DNA of 44,593 bases, from the NCBI GenBank assembly GCA_019309815.1, contig JAFDFO010000004.1, positions 1-44,593 on the forward strand, given 5' to 3'. The translations under genes and the position numbers were made by a program. Shown piece after piece: positions 1-8,154 of the stretch; positions within the stretch are counted from its first letter, which is position 1; every line of letters begins with the position of its first letter. Source of the stretch: Deltaproteobacteria bacterium. GTDB taxonomy: Bacteria > Desulfobacterota > Desulfobacteria > Desulfobacterales > C00003060. The notes under the pieces are model-generated. The model made no database searches. It had not been told where the DNA came from and saw only the letters and a list, made by a program, of their open reading frames with translations.

Positions 1-158
1 TTCTTTTTGGCTTTGGCTTTTCGCCATGCGCCATGCCCTATGCACTTTGCGCCACCGTGAACGGTGAACGGAAGGGCCAGCAGCCTCCCCTAACTTTAGG
101 CAGGCTCTAGGCACTTTAGCGCACTCTAGGCACTTCAGGCACTTTAGATCACTTTCGG
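1..158. repeat. Low-complexity spacer of short repeated words
   Basis: No gene is seen. Positions 18-57 hold GCCATG/GCCCTATGC-like words and 92-155 hold repeats of a GGCACTTTAG-like word about every 10-12 bp. This resembles the other word-repeat spacers of the window. The window edge cuts it, so its full size is unknown. Confidence 0.55.
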
Positions 159-464
159 TTAATCCCCAACAAGATGTCCCCTCACACTCTCCACCTTATC
201 CCTGGCTGATGCCTCTTTGTCCCTACGGTCATCGACCTTGATGGTCGTCACGACCCGAAGGGCACCTGCCTCGAACGGTACCTCGTGCATTCTTAGAACA
301 ACCTCGAAAAGCTCCCTTAGATCCCCCTCAACGATGGTCCCCATACCGTGTAACTCATAGGTGAAGCCGGATTCTTCCAGGACCTCGAGACACGCCGCAA
401 CATAACTGCTTACGCTGGTGGACTCCGTTCCGATCGGAACGATGCTTATCTCTGCTATGGCCAC
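159..464 (-). CDS. MTH1187/YkoF-type thiamine-binding family protein
   Basis: A small cytosolic protein of about 101 residues. It resembles the DUF77/MTH1187 family, whose members bind thiamine or related ligands as small ferredoxin-like-fold oligomers. The typical pattern is visible: AEISIVPIG at the N-terminus, then S-x-S-x-Y near the first helix, then Y-E-L-H-G-M-G-T-I-V-E-G in the centre. I chose the GTG at 464 because AAGGAAGG lies about 8 nt upstream; an in-frame ATG at 515 would add 17 basic residues and lacks family similarity. The gene diverges from uvrA and has no obvious partner. The precise ligand cannot be told from sequence. Confidence 0.75.
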   Translation of the reverse strand: MAIAEISIVPIGTESTSVSSYVAACLEVLEESGFTYELHGMGTIVEGDLRELFEVVLRMHEVPFEAGALRVVTTIKVDDRRDKEASARDKVESVRGHLVGD

Positions 465-514
465 AGTCTTTCCCTTCCTTTTCGTTTTTCGGCTTAACTG
501 CAATTTTGAGCGCA

Positions 515-547
515 CTCCCTGTCCCGCCGTGGCGGGACTCCAGGGAG
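515..547. repeat. Nested hairpin in the divergent spacer upstream of uvrA
   Basis: The outer arms CTCCCTG (515-521) and CAGGGAG (541-547) enclose a second perfect stem CCCGCC/GGCGGG (523-528/531-536). There is no T-run, so it is more like a REP-type structure than a terminator. It lies between two divergent genes. Confidence 0.6.
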
Positions 548-636
548 CTTCAGAGCCAGTGCCTGGGGAAAAGTATATTCATCGTAATCTAAGCGTCAAG
601 GGAAAAACTTAGCGCAATGTTCAACGGCGATTTCAG

Positions 637-665
637 TTGACGTTGCTACCCCCACCGGGCACAAT
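637..665 (+). promoter_or_regulatory. Putative sigma-70 promoter of uvrA
   Basis: TTGACG (637-642), a 17-nt spacer and CACAAT (660-665) lie about 50 nt before the uvrA ATG. The position argues against translation starting at the in-frame TTG at 637. I saw no clear LexA box. Confidence 0.4.
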
Positions 666-714
666 AAAGAATTCGACCGAAACCAAACAAACACAAAAGC
701 GGAGTCATTTAAGG

Positions 715-3543
715 ATGCCTGCAGACAACATCGCCGTCCGCGGCGCACGCGAGCATAACCTCAAGAACATTGATGTAGACATTCCTCGAAATCGACTCGT
801 TGTCATCACCGGTATTTCCGGCTCCGGCAAATCTTCGCTTGCATTTGACACGCTGTACGCTGAGGGACAGAGGCGATACGTCGAGTCGCTTTCAGCCTAT
901 GCCCGGCAGTTCTTGGAGCAGATGGACAAGCCGGATGTGGATAGTATCGAAGGCCTTGCTCCTGCCATTGCCATAGAGCAGAAGACAATCTCTAGGAACC
1001 CCCGCTCAACTGTCGGCACTGTCACGGAGATCTACGACTATCTTCGACTCCTGTATGCCCGCATTGGCGAGCCGCATTGCCACAAGTGCGGACAACCCAT
1101 CACAGCCCAAACCAGCCAGGAAATAGTGGATCGCCTCATGGCCCTTGAGCCCGGAACCAAGCTCGTCATCCTGTCCCCAGTGGTCACCGACGGGAAGGGG
1201 GCTCATCAAAAGCTGCTTCAAAGACTTCAAAAGGACGGCTTTGCGCGAGTAAAAGTCGACGGCAAGATGTTTGATCTGGATGAACCGATTGCAATGGATA
1301 AGAACAAAAACCACTCCATAGCCGTGGTGGTTGACCGTCTCGTTGTAAAGGAAGGGGCCAGGAATCGTCTGGCCGACTCAATCGAACTGGCCATGGGGCT
1401 TTCAGAAGGTGTGGTCACCGTTGAGCTGTTGGAGGGCGATCCACTTGTTTTTAGTGAGGAGGCAGTCTGCATGCGCTGCGGGATCAGCTACCCTCCCTTT
1501 ACACCAACCAGCTTCTCCTTTAACAGCCCGCAAGGAGCCTGTCCGGCGTGTGGTGGCCTCGGTTCAAAAATCGTTTTTGATCCAGATTTGATCGTTCCGG
1601 ATCCTCGCCTTTCTCTGAGAGAAGGTACGATTGCTCCGTGGGAAAACAGACATTCCGTTTACTTCTATCAGGTCTTGGACGCCATCACAAAACGGTTTCA
1701 AGTGAACGTCTATACCCCTTTCGACGATTTCCCCGAAGTCTTGAAAGATCTTCTCCTTTATGGGTCCAAGGGTCAGGACATTCCCTTCTATCTTGAGCGG
1801 GACGGGCGACGATATACATACTCCAGACCTTTTGAAGGGGTTCTTCCGAACCTGGAACGGCGCTATAGGGAAACCCGCTCACACCACGCCCGTGAAGGAA
1901 TCGAGCGGTTCATGAACGTGCGACCCTGCCCGGACTGCAGCGGTGCCAGGCTCAAACCAGAAAGCCTTGCAGTCAAGGTGGGCGGGCAGTCCATTCATGA
2001 GGTGTGCACACACGCCATTGCCGGTCTACTTGACTTCTTCACAGGGATTCCCCTCGGCTCCCGAGACAAGGTCATCGCCAATCCTATCGTCAAGGAAATC
2101 TGCGAAAGACTCCGTTTCCTGACCGAAGTGGGCCTGGGCTACCTGACACTCGGTCGGGCTTCCGCTACCCTGTCAGCAGGCGAAGGACAGCGGATTCGCC
2201 TGGCGACACAGATCGGTTCCAAGCTGACCGGCGTACTCTACGTTCTGGATGAACCGAGTATCGGGCTCCACCAGCGCGACAACAAGAGACTCTTTAGCAC
2301 CCTCCAGCAAATGCGGGATTTGGGAAACACGGTGATCGTGGTGGAGCATGACGCGGAATCAATCCTTTCAGCTGAGCATGTGATTGATATGGGGCTCGGA
2401 GCCGGTGTGGATGGCGGTTACATCGTCTTTGACGGGCCGCCCGAAGGCCTGCTTCGACACGAAACCTCTATTACGGGACAGTACCTGTCCGGTCGAAGAA
2501 CCATACCGGTCCCTCCAAAACGCCGCCCGCTGAAAAACGGCTTCTTGACCGTGGAAGGGGCGTCGACCAACAATTTGAAAGATATTACGGTTGGCTTCCC
2601 GTTAGGGTGTTTCGTGTGCGTGACAGGGGTGTCGGGCTCTGGGAAATCAAGCCTGGTAGTCAGGACGCTTTACCGATCCCTGGCTCGCCGCTTCTATCAA
2701 TCCAGAGGAACCGTGGGAAAGTACCGCAAGCTTACGGGGCTTGAAAAGATAGACAGTGTTGTCAACGTGAACCAGTCCCCAATCGGAAGAACCCCGCGAT
2801 CCAACCCAGTCACCTACACGGGAGTGTTCACAGACATTCGCGACTTGTTCGCAAGAACACCGGAGGCCAGGGCGCGAGGATACAAACCAGGACGCTTCAG
2901 CTTTAACGTAAAAGGGGGAAGGTGCGAGGCCTGCCGGGGGGATGGCATCATCAAAATCGAGATGCACTTCCTCCCCGATGTCCACGTCACATGCGATGTC
3001 TGCCATGGGAAACGATACAATCGGGAGACACTGGATATCAGGTACAAGGGAAAGAACATCGCGGAAGTTCTGGACGTAACCGTGAATCAGGCCATGGACT
3101 TCTTTGGGAAAATCAGGAAGATTAGGACCAAACTCCAGGCCCTGATAGATGTCGGTCTGGGATACATCCGCCTCGGGCAGCCGGCAACCACCCTTTCCGG
3201 CGGGGAGGCCCAGCGGATTAAGCTCTCAAGAGAACTTGGCAAACGGGCTACGGGGCGAACTGTCTATTTCTTGGATGAGCCCACCACAGGGCTACATTTT
3301 GCTGACATCCACAGACTCCTTGACGTCCTGGACAGGCTTACGGAGTCCGGCAATACCATCATCGTCATCGAGCACAACATGGATGTCATCAAGTCAGCCG
3401 ACTACGTCATCGACCTTGGGCCGGAGGGAGGAGATGAGGGTGGCCGTGTTGTGGGATGCGGTGCACCAGAGGAAATTGCGCAACTTCCGGCATCTCACAC
3501 GGGAAGCTTTCTGGGAAACGTTCTGGATTCTCACAAGGACTGA
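715..3543 (+). CDS. uvrA: Excinuclease ABC subunit A
   Basis: UvrA is the damage-recognition ATPase of nucleotide excision repair; it works as a dimer and loads UvrB on damaged DNA. The 942-residue length matches E. coli UvrA (940). Two ABC modules are visible: Walker A GISGSGKSSL near residue 33 and GVSGSGKSSL near 640; Walker B/signature VLYVLDEPSIGLHQRDN in the first and LSGGEAQRIKL plus VYFLDEPTTGLH in the second. Zinc-binding CxxC pairs are present in both halves (CMRCG...CPACG and CEACRGDG...CDVCHG). The ATG at 715 is chosen for length and for GGAG about 10 nt upstream. The first ABC signature reads LSAGEGQRIRL instead of the usual LSGGE. It stands alone, with no uvrB or uvrC nearby. 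Confidence 0.97.
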   Translation: MPADNIAVRGAREHNLKNIDVDIPRNRLVVITGISGSGKSSLAFDTLYAEGQRRYVESLSAYARQFLEQMDKPDVDSIEGLAPAIAIEQKTISRNPRSTVGTVTEIYDYLRLLYARIGEPHCHKCGQPITAQTSQEIVDRLMALEPGTKLVILSPVVTDGKGAHQKLLQRLQKDGFARVKVDGKMFDLDEPIAMDKNKNHSIAVVVDRLVVKEGARNRLADSIELAMGLSEGVVTVELLEGDPLVFSEEAVCMRCGISYPPFTPTSFSFNSPQGACPACGGLGSKIVFDPDLIVPDPRLSLREGTIAPWENRHSVYFYQVLDAITKRFQVNVYTPFDDFPEVLKDLLLYGSKGQDIPFYLERDGRRYTYSRPFEGVLPNLERRYRETRSHHAREGIERFMNVRPCPDCSGARLKPESLAVKVGGQSIHEVCTHAIAGLLDFFTGIPLGSRDKVIANPIVKEICERLRFLTEVGLGYLTLGRASATLSAGEGQRIRLATQIGSKLTGVLYVLDEPSIGLHQRDNKRLFSTLQQMRDLGNTVIVVEHDAESILSAEHVIDMGLGAGVDGGYIVFDGPPEGLLRHETSITGQYLSGRRTIPVPPKRRPLKNGFLTVEGASTNNLKDITVGFPLGCFVCVTGVSGSGKSSLVVRTLYRSLARRFYQSRGTVGKYRKLTGLEKIDSVVNVNQSPIGRTPRSNPVTYTGVFTDIRDLFARTPEARARGYKPGRFSFNVKGGRCEACRGDGIIKIEMHFLPDVHVTCDVCHGKRYNRETLDIRYKGKNIAEVLDVTVNQAMDFFGKIRKIRTKLQALIDVGLGYIRLGQPATTLSGGEAQRIKLSRELGKRATGRTVYFLDEPTTGLHFADIHRLLDVLDRLTESGNTIIVIEHNMDVIKSADYVIDLGPEGGDEGGRVVGCGAPEEIAQLPASHTGSFLGNVLDSHKD

Positions 3544-3680
3544 ACGAACCTCCCAACTGGCGAGTATGGTGGTTGTCAAAAATATGTTCTGTTTACGGCA
3601 GAGTTTCTAAGTTGACAGGGGGTATCCTGTGCTTGATTCTTCAACCGGGGATATGTGTAGCAGAGGAGAACAAGCCAACA

Positions 3681-4361
3681 TCACTTTGGCGCTATAACCC
3701 ATCCAGACTTCATATGGACACGATGTCGTTTCGACTGTGGTGGGGTAAGTCTGTAAAAGAGTCGCTCCAACCTGAGGCCGAAATCAATGTTTTCGACAAA
3801 GATTTGGGACGGGCACTGAAGATGGACGGGGGCAAAATTCATGATACCTTTAACCCCGGCCTTGACGAGCAGGTCTGCAGTATCCTGAGCCCACGTCGGC
3901 TTTACGGCAATCACACCGATTTCCACGCCATTCTTCTTAACCAGACGACTCATGGCTTCCAGCGGTGAAACATCGACACCTCCAATAGTTGCACCGATTC
4001 TCTTAGGTTTGCGGTCGAATGCTGCCACAAAGGTGTAACTCCCGTGGATGAACTCGGCATGCCTTAGGAGAGCCGAGCCAAGGTTTCCTGCTCCCACAAG
4101 GCCCAAACGCCATTCTTTGTCCAGTCCGAGTATCTTCCTAATCTCAGGCAGGAGTTCTTGCACATAATACCCAACGCCCCTGACGCCGAATTGACCAAAG
4201 TAGGCCAGGTCCTTGCGGATCTGCGCCGGATTCACACCACAGATGTCGGCCAGGCGCCCTGAGGAAATGACTTCCACCCCTTTTTGGTCCAGGAGGTCAA
4301 GATTCCTCGCGTAGACCGAAAGGCGCGCGATGGCGATTGAGGGAATTTTCACAAATTTCAT
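3681..4361 (-). CDS. rex: Redox-sensing transcriptional repressor Rex
   Basis: Rex binds DNA when NAD+ is high and is released by NADH, controlling fermentation, respiration and energy genes. The N-terminal winged helix (about residues 1-80) has the family segment VNPAQIRKDLAYFGQFG. The Rossmann domain follows with GLVGAGNLGSAL (nucleotide-binding glycine motif near residue 87), and the C-terminal swapping helix is present. The length of 226 is normal. I chose the ATG at 4361, with GAGGAA 8 nt upstream, over a TTG 10 codons earlier. It is convergent with uvrA. The F0 ATP synthase operon ends just upstream, a plausible Rex target, but I found no clear Rex operator. Confidence 0.93.
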   Translation of the reverse strand: MKFVKIPSIAIARLSVYARNLDLLDQKGVEVISSGRLADICGVNPAQIRKDLAYFGQFGVRGVGYYVQELLPEIRKILGLDKEWRLGLVGAGNLGSALLRHAEFIHGSYTFVAAFDRKPKRIGATIGGVDVSPLEAMSRLVKKNGVEIGVIAVKPTWAQDTADLLVKAGVKGIMNFAPVHLQCPSQIFVENIDFGLRLERLFYRLTPPQSKRHRVHMKSGWVIAPK

Positions 4362-4444
4362 GGAAACAATTCCTCGCTCGATATTTGTCAAAACTGTTTG
4401 TTTATTGAGGGGTTTTCTTTGCGAGAAAGGGCTTGAACCAAAGC

Positions 4445-4496
4445 AAAAAAGAAACGGGGTTGCATACCGCCCGTTACAGGCGACTGCAACCCCGTT
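4445..4496 (-). terminator. Rho-independent terminator of the atp operon
   Basis: A perfect 12-bp stem AACGGGGTTGCA (4453-4464) / TGCAACCCCGTT (4485-4496) encloses an inner CGCC/GGCG stem. On the minus strand it is followed by TCTTTTTTG. It lies 14 nt after the atpE stop. Confidence 0.93.
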
Positions 4497-4510
4497 CAGT
4501 TTCTGTTCAA

Positions 4511-4879
4511 TTAGTGACCGAACAGTGCTGCAATACTTTTCGACTGCGGATGTGCGTAAATCAAAATCAACGCAACAACCAGGGCGTAAATGACCAGGGA
4601 CTCGACCATAGCTAGACCGATCAACAAGGTCACAGTCACTTTACCCGAGGACTCAGGGTTTCTGGCAATGCCTTCAACCGCATTCCTGATGGCCCAACCC
4701 TGCCCGATAGCGCCTCCAAAGGCGGCTAAGGCGAGAGCGAAGCCGGCAGTGAACACTGATACCGTGAAGTACTTCAGGCCGGCCAGGCCAAGTTCATCAC
4801 CCGCTGCATAGGCCACTGTAGAAACGGCGCACAGCAAAAACACGGACGTTAGGGTTGAAAATGACAGTTTCTTGAACAT
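4511..4879 (-). CDS. atpE: ATP synthase F0 subunit c, with signal-peptide-like extension
   Basis: This is the ring-forming proteolipid of the F-type ATP synthase. The two transmembrane helices and polar loop are clear (A-x-R-N-P-E loop near residues 72-76), and the ion-binding carboxylate is E93. It is 122 residues long against the usual 75-90 because of an N-terminal segment (1-25) that looks like a cleavable signal peptide ending A-Y-A|A, and a short C-terminal tail. Q60 (in A-I-G-Q-G), E93-S94 and Y98 match sodium ligands of the Ilyobacter tartaricus c-ring, while its T67 and P28 equivalents are L and G. AAGGAGG precedes the ATG. It is last in an atpZ-I-B-E operon. Confidence 0.96.
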   Translation of the reverse strand: MFKKLSFSTLTSVFLLCAVSTVAYAAGDELGLAGLKYFTVSVFTAGFALALAAFGGAIGQGWAIRNAVEGIARNPESSGKVTVTLLIGLAMVESLVIYALVVALILIYAHPQSKSIAALFGH

Positions 4880-4949
4880 AGTCTCTTTCCTCCTTTTCTA
4901 AGATTTTTTTCTATGGGCTTCTTCCATGTGAAAAGCTTATCTTCATTTA

Positions 4950-5645
4950 TTAGTGGGCATGTTCCATTGAACCAGCAAAGTACATGATCGAAAGTAGAAA
5001 GAAGACGAAAGCCTGGACAACGCTCACAAAAATCCCTAATGCCATGATGGGGGCCGGGGCAAAAAACGCACCCGCCAGCAAGAACAGGATCCCTACCACC
5101 AATTCGTGACCCGCAATGTTTCCAAAGAGACGGATACTCAGGGAGAGAATTCGGGCTGTGTGGCCGATTAACTCAATCGGCAATATGAGCGGTGCCATCC
5201 ACCATACGGGTCCCAGGAAGTGTTTTATATAGCCAGGCCCGTGATACATGATCCCGATAATGTGGGTCAGCGGAACAACGACAAGCGCAACAGAGGCCGT
5301 CGTATTGACGGTAGCCGTAGGCGGGTAGAAACCCGGAATGAGACCGAAGAGATTGCATGTTAGAATGTAAAGGAACACGGTGGCAAGGATCGGAAAGAAC
5401 CGCCGGCCCTCCTCCCCGGCCACATCCACAACGAAATCTTCCATCCCGTTGATCATCAGCTCCAGGAAATTCTGGCCTTTGCCGGGAATCATGCTGACTC
5501 CCTTGGCGCCCAGACCCATGAGTACAATGAGCATGCCCATGGCCAGCCACGTGTACAGCACATGGGGATAGTGGTGCGCAAAATCTGCCGCCTTACCGCC
5601 AAACAAATCGAACAGCAATACGAGAAACAAGTGTGGATGTTCCAT
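4950..5645 (-). CDS. atpB: ATP synthase F0 subunit a
   Basis: This is the stator membrane subunit that forms the two half-channels against the c-ring. The 231 residues carry five or more membrane helices. The essential arginine is R172 in LSLSIRLFGNIAGHE, and the conserved P-I-E-L-I-G-H motif precedes it. The ATG has AAGGAGG upstream, inside the end of atpI, whose stop codon lies only 1 nt away, so the two are translationally coupled. The C-terminal helix ends in a His-containing tail. Confidence 0.97.
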   Translation of the reverse strand: MEHPHLFLVLLFDLFGGKAADFAHHYPHVLYTWLAMGMLIVLMGLGAKGVSMIPGKGQNFLELMINGMEDFVVDVAGEEGRRFFPILATVFLYILTCNLFGLIPGFYPPTATVNTTASVALVVVPLTHIIGIMYHGPGYIKHFLGPVWWMAPLILPIELIGHTARILSLSIRLFGNIAGHELVVGILFLLAGAFFAPAPIMALGIFVSVVQAFVFFLLSIMYFAGSMEHAH

Positions 5646-5646
5646 A

Positions 5647-6033
5647 CTATACGGCCTCCTTGAAAATGATTCTTCTTATTTCGTTAAACGTTGCTATGAA
5701 GATACTTGTCACCACCACCGATAGGCCGATGATGAGTCCCAAGGGGTTTACCCAATCGTCCGCTATGAGGACAAATATAATAACGGCGCTGGCCACGAAA
5801 CGAAGATAGTACTTGCCAAGAACAGCGCTCGTATTGCATTCGTGTGGCGACGTCAGGGTGCGCTTGAGGGATCGATACATAAGGTGGAAGTTGATGGTCA
5901 CGATCAGCCCACCAGCCAAAATTCCCCACGCAAAAGGCCCCGATGCCAGGACAAATCCGGAGATTGTTACCACAGAAAAAAGGATCCAGTTGGTCAACGT
6001 AATGAACCTTAGTAGCCTTCTTTCTATAAGCAC
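5647..6033 (-). CDS. atpI: ATP synthase subunit I
   Basis: A 128-residue, four-helix membrane protein of the AtpI family, which assists c-ring assembly and is not part of the mature enzyme. Hydrophobic segments lie roughly at residues 13-30, 33-52, 75-92 and 97-115. The start is GTG at 6033 with AAGGAAGA about 9 nt upstream. It sits between atpZ and atpB, the usual order in split atp operons of deltaproteobacteria. Sequence conservation in this family is low, so the call relies on topology and position. Confidence 0.85.
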   Translation of the reverse strand: MLIERRLLRFITLTNWILFSVVTISGFVLASGPFAWGILAGGLIVTINFHLMYRSLKRTLTSPHECNTSAVLGKYYLRFVASAVIIFVLIADDWVNPLGLIIGLSVVVTSIFIATFNEIRRIIFKEAV

Positions 6034-6052
6034 GGCTTTACGTCTTCCTTTG

Positions 6053-6271
6053 CTAGAGTCTCCGGCTTCTCTCTACAGCCAAATATATGTTGCGAAACCC
6101 GGCAATCACCCCAAGGCCAAGAAAAATCAGCGTGAGCCACGGCGAGGTCTCAAACTTCGTGTCAAGCCAGTAGCCAATGCCCAAACCGATCACGATGGAC
6201 AGGGCGATTGAGAAGCTCAGGCTACTGTAAAACCATAGCTCCCTGAACAGTTTCTTAGTCTCTTTTTCCAT
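6053..6271 (-). CDS. atpZ: AtpZ/AtpI-family F0 accessory protein
   Basis: A 72-residue protein with two transmembrane helices (about 15-34 and 44-64) and the family's G-x-G-I-G-Y-W-L-D motif after the first helix. AtpZ partners with AtpI in some bacteria and has been linked to Mg2+/Ca2+ transport and c-ring assembly. It is the first gene of the operon atpZ-atpI-atpB-atpE; the b, delta, alpha, gamma, beta and epsilon genes are not in the window. Confidence 0.85.
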   Translation of the reverse strand: MEKETKKLFRELWFYSSLSFSIALSIVIGLGIGYWLDTKFETSPWLTLIFLGLGVIAGFRNIYLAVERSRRL

Positions 6272-6336
6272 GACAAAGAGCGCTTGGCCAGATAACCGTA
6301 TTCCTTAGAATATCCGGCTTCTAGCGAATAGCGCGT

Positions 6337-6352
6337 GCTATCATATGATAGC
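6337..6352. promoter_or_regulatory. Perfect 16-bp palindrome upstream of the atp operon
   Basis: GCTATCATATGATAGC is its own reverse complement. It lies 65 nt upstream of the atpZ ATG and 14 nt after the hemL stop. A TTGACT on the minus strand is just upstream, so it may be an operator over the atp promoter. No T-run follows, which argues against a terminator. Confidence 0.45.
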
Positions 6353-6366
6353 CGACAAGTCAATCC

Positions 6367-7656
6367 CTAAATCGTCAAACTATCAAGAATCTGTTTGGCT
6401 GCCAGGATCGTCGCCTGAATATCCCCTTCATTGTGGGCACTTGAAACGAAAAGGGCCTCGTACTGAGACGGCGCCAGATAGATACCTTGCTCCAACATCC
6501 CCTTATAATATTTGGTAAACATCCCGAGGTCGCTCGTCTGGGCTTCGGCAAAATTGGTCACACGCTGTTCGGTGAAGAACAGCCCCATCATGGACCCGAC
6601 CCGGTTTGTCACGGCAGGGACGCCTGCCATGCCAATAGCCTCCTCAAGACCCGATTCCAGCATAGCCGAGCTCGCTTCCAGGGTTTCATAGAATCTAGGC
6701 TGCTGCAAAGCCTGCAACGTCGCGATTCCGGCTGCCATAGCCACAGGGTTCCCGGAAAGGGTTCCGGCCTGATACACCGGTCCTTCCGGCGCCATGTTCT
6801 TCATGATCTCTTGTCTTCCGCCATATGCCCCAACCGGAAGTCCCCCGCCAATAATCTTTCCCATGCAGGTTAGGTCCGGCATCACATTGTACAGGGTCTG
6901 AGCACCACCATAGGCAACGCGAAAGCCCGTCATGACCTCGTCAAATATGAGGATGATCCCATATTCCTCTGTCAGGGCCCTCAAAGCTTCCAGAAATCCC
7001 GGCTCTGAGGGAACAAGGCCCATGTTTCCTGCCACAGGCTCAACGATGATGGCGGCAATACTATCGCTTTTCTCGGAAACCAGGGCTTTGACCCGATCCA
7101 CATCGTTGTAAGGGAGCGAAACGGTGTTTTTCACGAATGCTTCAGGAACCCCGGGACTCCCGGGAATGTCTAGCGTCGCTACTCCAGAACCGGCTGCCAC
7201 CAGCAGAGTATCAGCATGTCCATGGTAGCAGCCATCAAACTTAATCAGCAGTTCTCTGTCTGTGACACCACGCGCCAGGCGGATTGCGCTCATGGTAGCC
7301 TCTGTGCCCGAGTTGACCATCCTGACCATCTCCACTGATGGAACCGCTTCGATAACCATTTTGGCCAGTTCTGTCTCAAGGTCTGTGGGTGCCCCAAAGC
7401 TCGTGCCCCGCTCAAGAACACTTCGAATGGCTGCTACCACGTCAGGATGGCGGTGCCCCAAGATCATAGGACCCCATGAACCAACATAGTCGATGTAGGC
7501 ATTCCCATCGGCATCGAAGAGCCTGGAGCCTTCGGCCCGCTGGATGAAAACCGGCTCTGCCTCCACTGAAAGGCATGCTCGGACCGGGCTGTTCACCCCC
7601 CCGGGGATGACATTTCGAGCCTCTGCGAAGAGTTTTTTAGAACGATCGTGCTTCAT
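6367..7656 (-). CDS. hemL: Glutamate-1-semialdehyde 2,1-aminomutase
   Basis: HemL converts glutamate-1-semialdehyde to 5-aminolevulinate in the C5 route to haem and related tetrapyrroles, using pyridoxal phosphate. The 429 residues align along the family. The PLP lysine is K267 in MGKIIGGGLPVGAYGG, with F-D-E-V-M-T-G-F-R upstream and N-S-G-T-E-A-T near residue 115. The ATG at 7656 has GGGAG about 11 nt upstream. It is followed by the atp operon and preceded by a 500-bp repeat-containing spacer, so it is probably transcribed on its own. Confidence 0.97.
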   Translation of the reverse strand: MKHDRSKKLFAEARNVIPGGVNSPVRACLSVEAEPVFIQRAEGSRLFDADGNAYIDYVGSWGPMILGHRHPDVVAAIRSVLERGTSFGAPTDLETELAKMVIEAVPSVEMVRMVNSGTEATMSAIRLARGVTDRELLIKFDGCYHGHADTLLVAAGSGVATLDIPGSPGVPEAFVKNTVSLPYNDVDRVKALVSEKSDSIAAIIVEPVAGNMGLVPSEPGFLEALRALTEEYGIILIFDEVMTGFRVAYGGAQTLYNVMPDLTCMGKIIGGGLPVGAYGGRQEIMKNMAPEGPVYQAGTLSGNPVAMAAGIATLQALQQPRFYETLEASSAMLESGLEEAIGMAGVPAVTNRVGSMMGLFFTEQRVTNFAEAQTSDLGMFTKYYKGMLEQGIYLAPSQYEALFVSSAHNEGDIQATILAAKQILDSLTI

Positions 7657-7764
7657 TAACAGGAGTGCTCCCTTCCTGACTTATTCGAACCCCTCCTTTA
7701 GTGGTTAATGCCCAAAAAATCAAGTATTTTATCCACCTTCTCACCCCAATTACTTGGCTCCCGC

Positions 7765-8010
7765 CAGAAAGCACCAAATCACAAATTCCAAATAACTACT
7801 GTTCTCAAGGCGTCAGGCGCAACCGCGGCGCCAAAACACTAGAAGCCATCTCAAAAATCCCAATCTGGCTTCAGGGCCGAGACGGCAGACTAATTCCGGA
7901 GTGTTGGAGTACTGGAGTATTGGAGTGTTGGAGTGTTGGTTATAAAAAAAGCAGTTGTTCTTTCGTTCTTTTCCAGTACTCCATTACTCCATCACTCCAT
8001 TACTCCCGCT
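7765..8010. repeat. Word-repeat spacer with GGAGTNNT inverted arms
   Basis: Between hemL and fliA (7657-8154) no gene is seen. Positions 7770-7822 hold a CACCAAATC/CAAATTCCAA word block ending in TTCTCAAGGCGT. At 7898-7940 words of the type TGGAGTAC/TGGAGTGT repeat about every 8-9 bp. At 7972-8008 the complementary words (ACTCCAT, ACTCCAG) repeat. The two arms could fold into an imperfect hairpin. The same family recurs at 36757-36840 and, in a variant, at 29457-29585. Confidence 0.8.
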
Positions 8011-8154
8011 CTTTGAGGCTTGCCGACAGGACTACCAAGCCTTAAATGTGTTTTTGAGATTAGGAATTTTTCAGTTAGATGACGGGTGGGTGCAAACTGG
8101 CAACAATGCGGATAGGGCAGAGATAGCCTTGTTTGGAAGTAGAAAGCGGGTCGT

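Noticed and set aside
637..714. In-frame TTG start adding 26 residues to UvrA
   Set aside because: The TTG overlaps the likely -35 box, and the extension has no counterpart in UvrA; GGAG before ATG 715 is better.
4380..4420. Rex operator before rex
   Set aside because: TTTTGACAAATATCG and nearby words do not make a convincing dyad of the TTGTGA-type.
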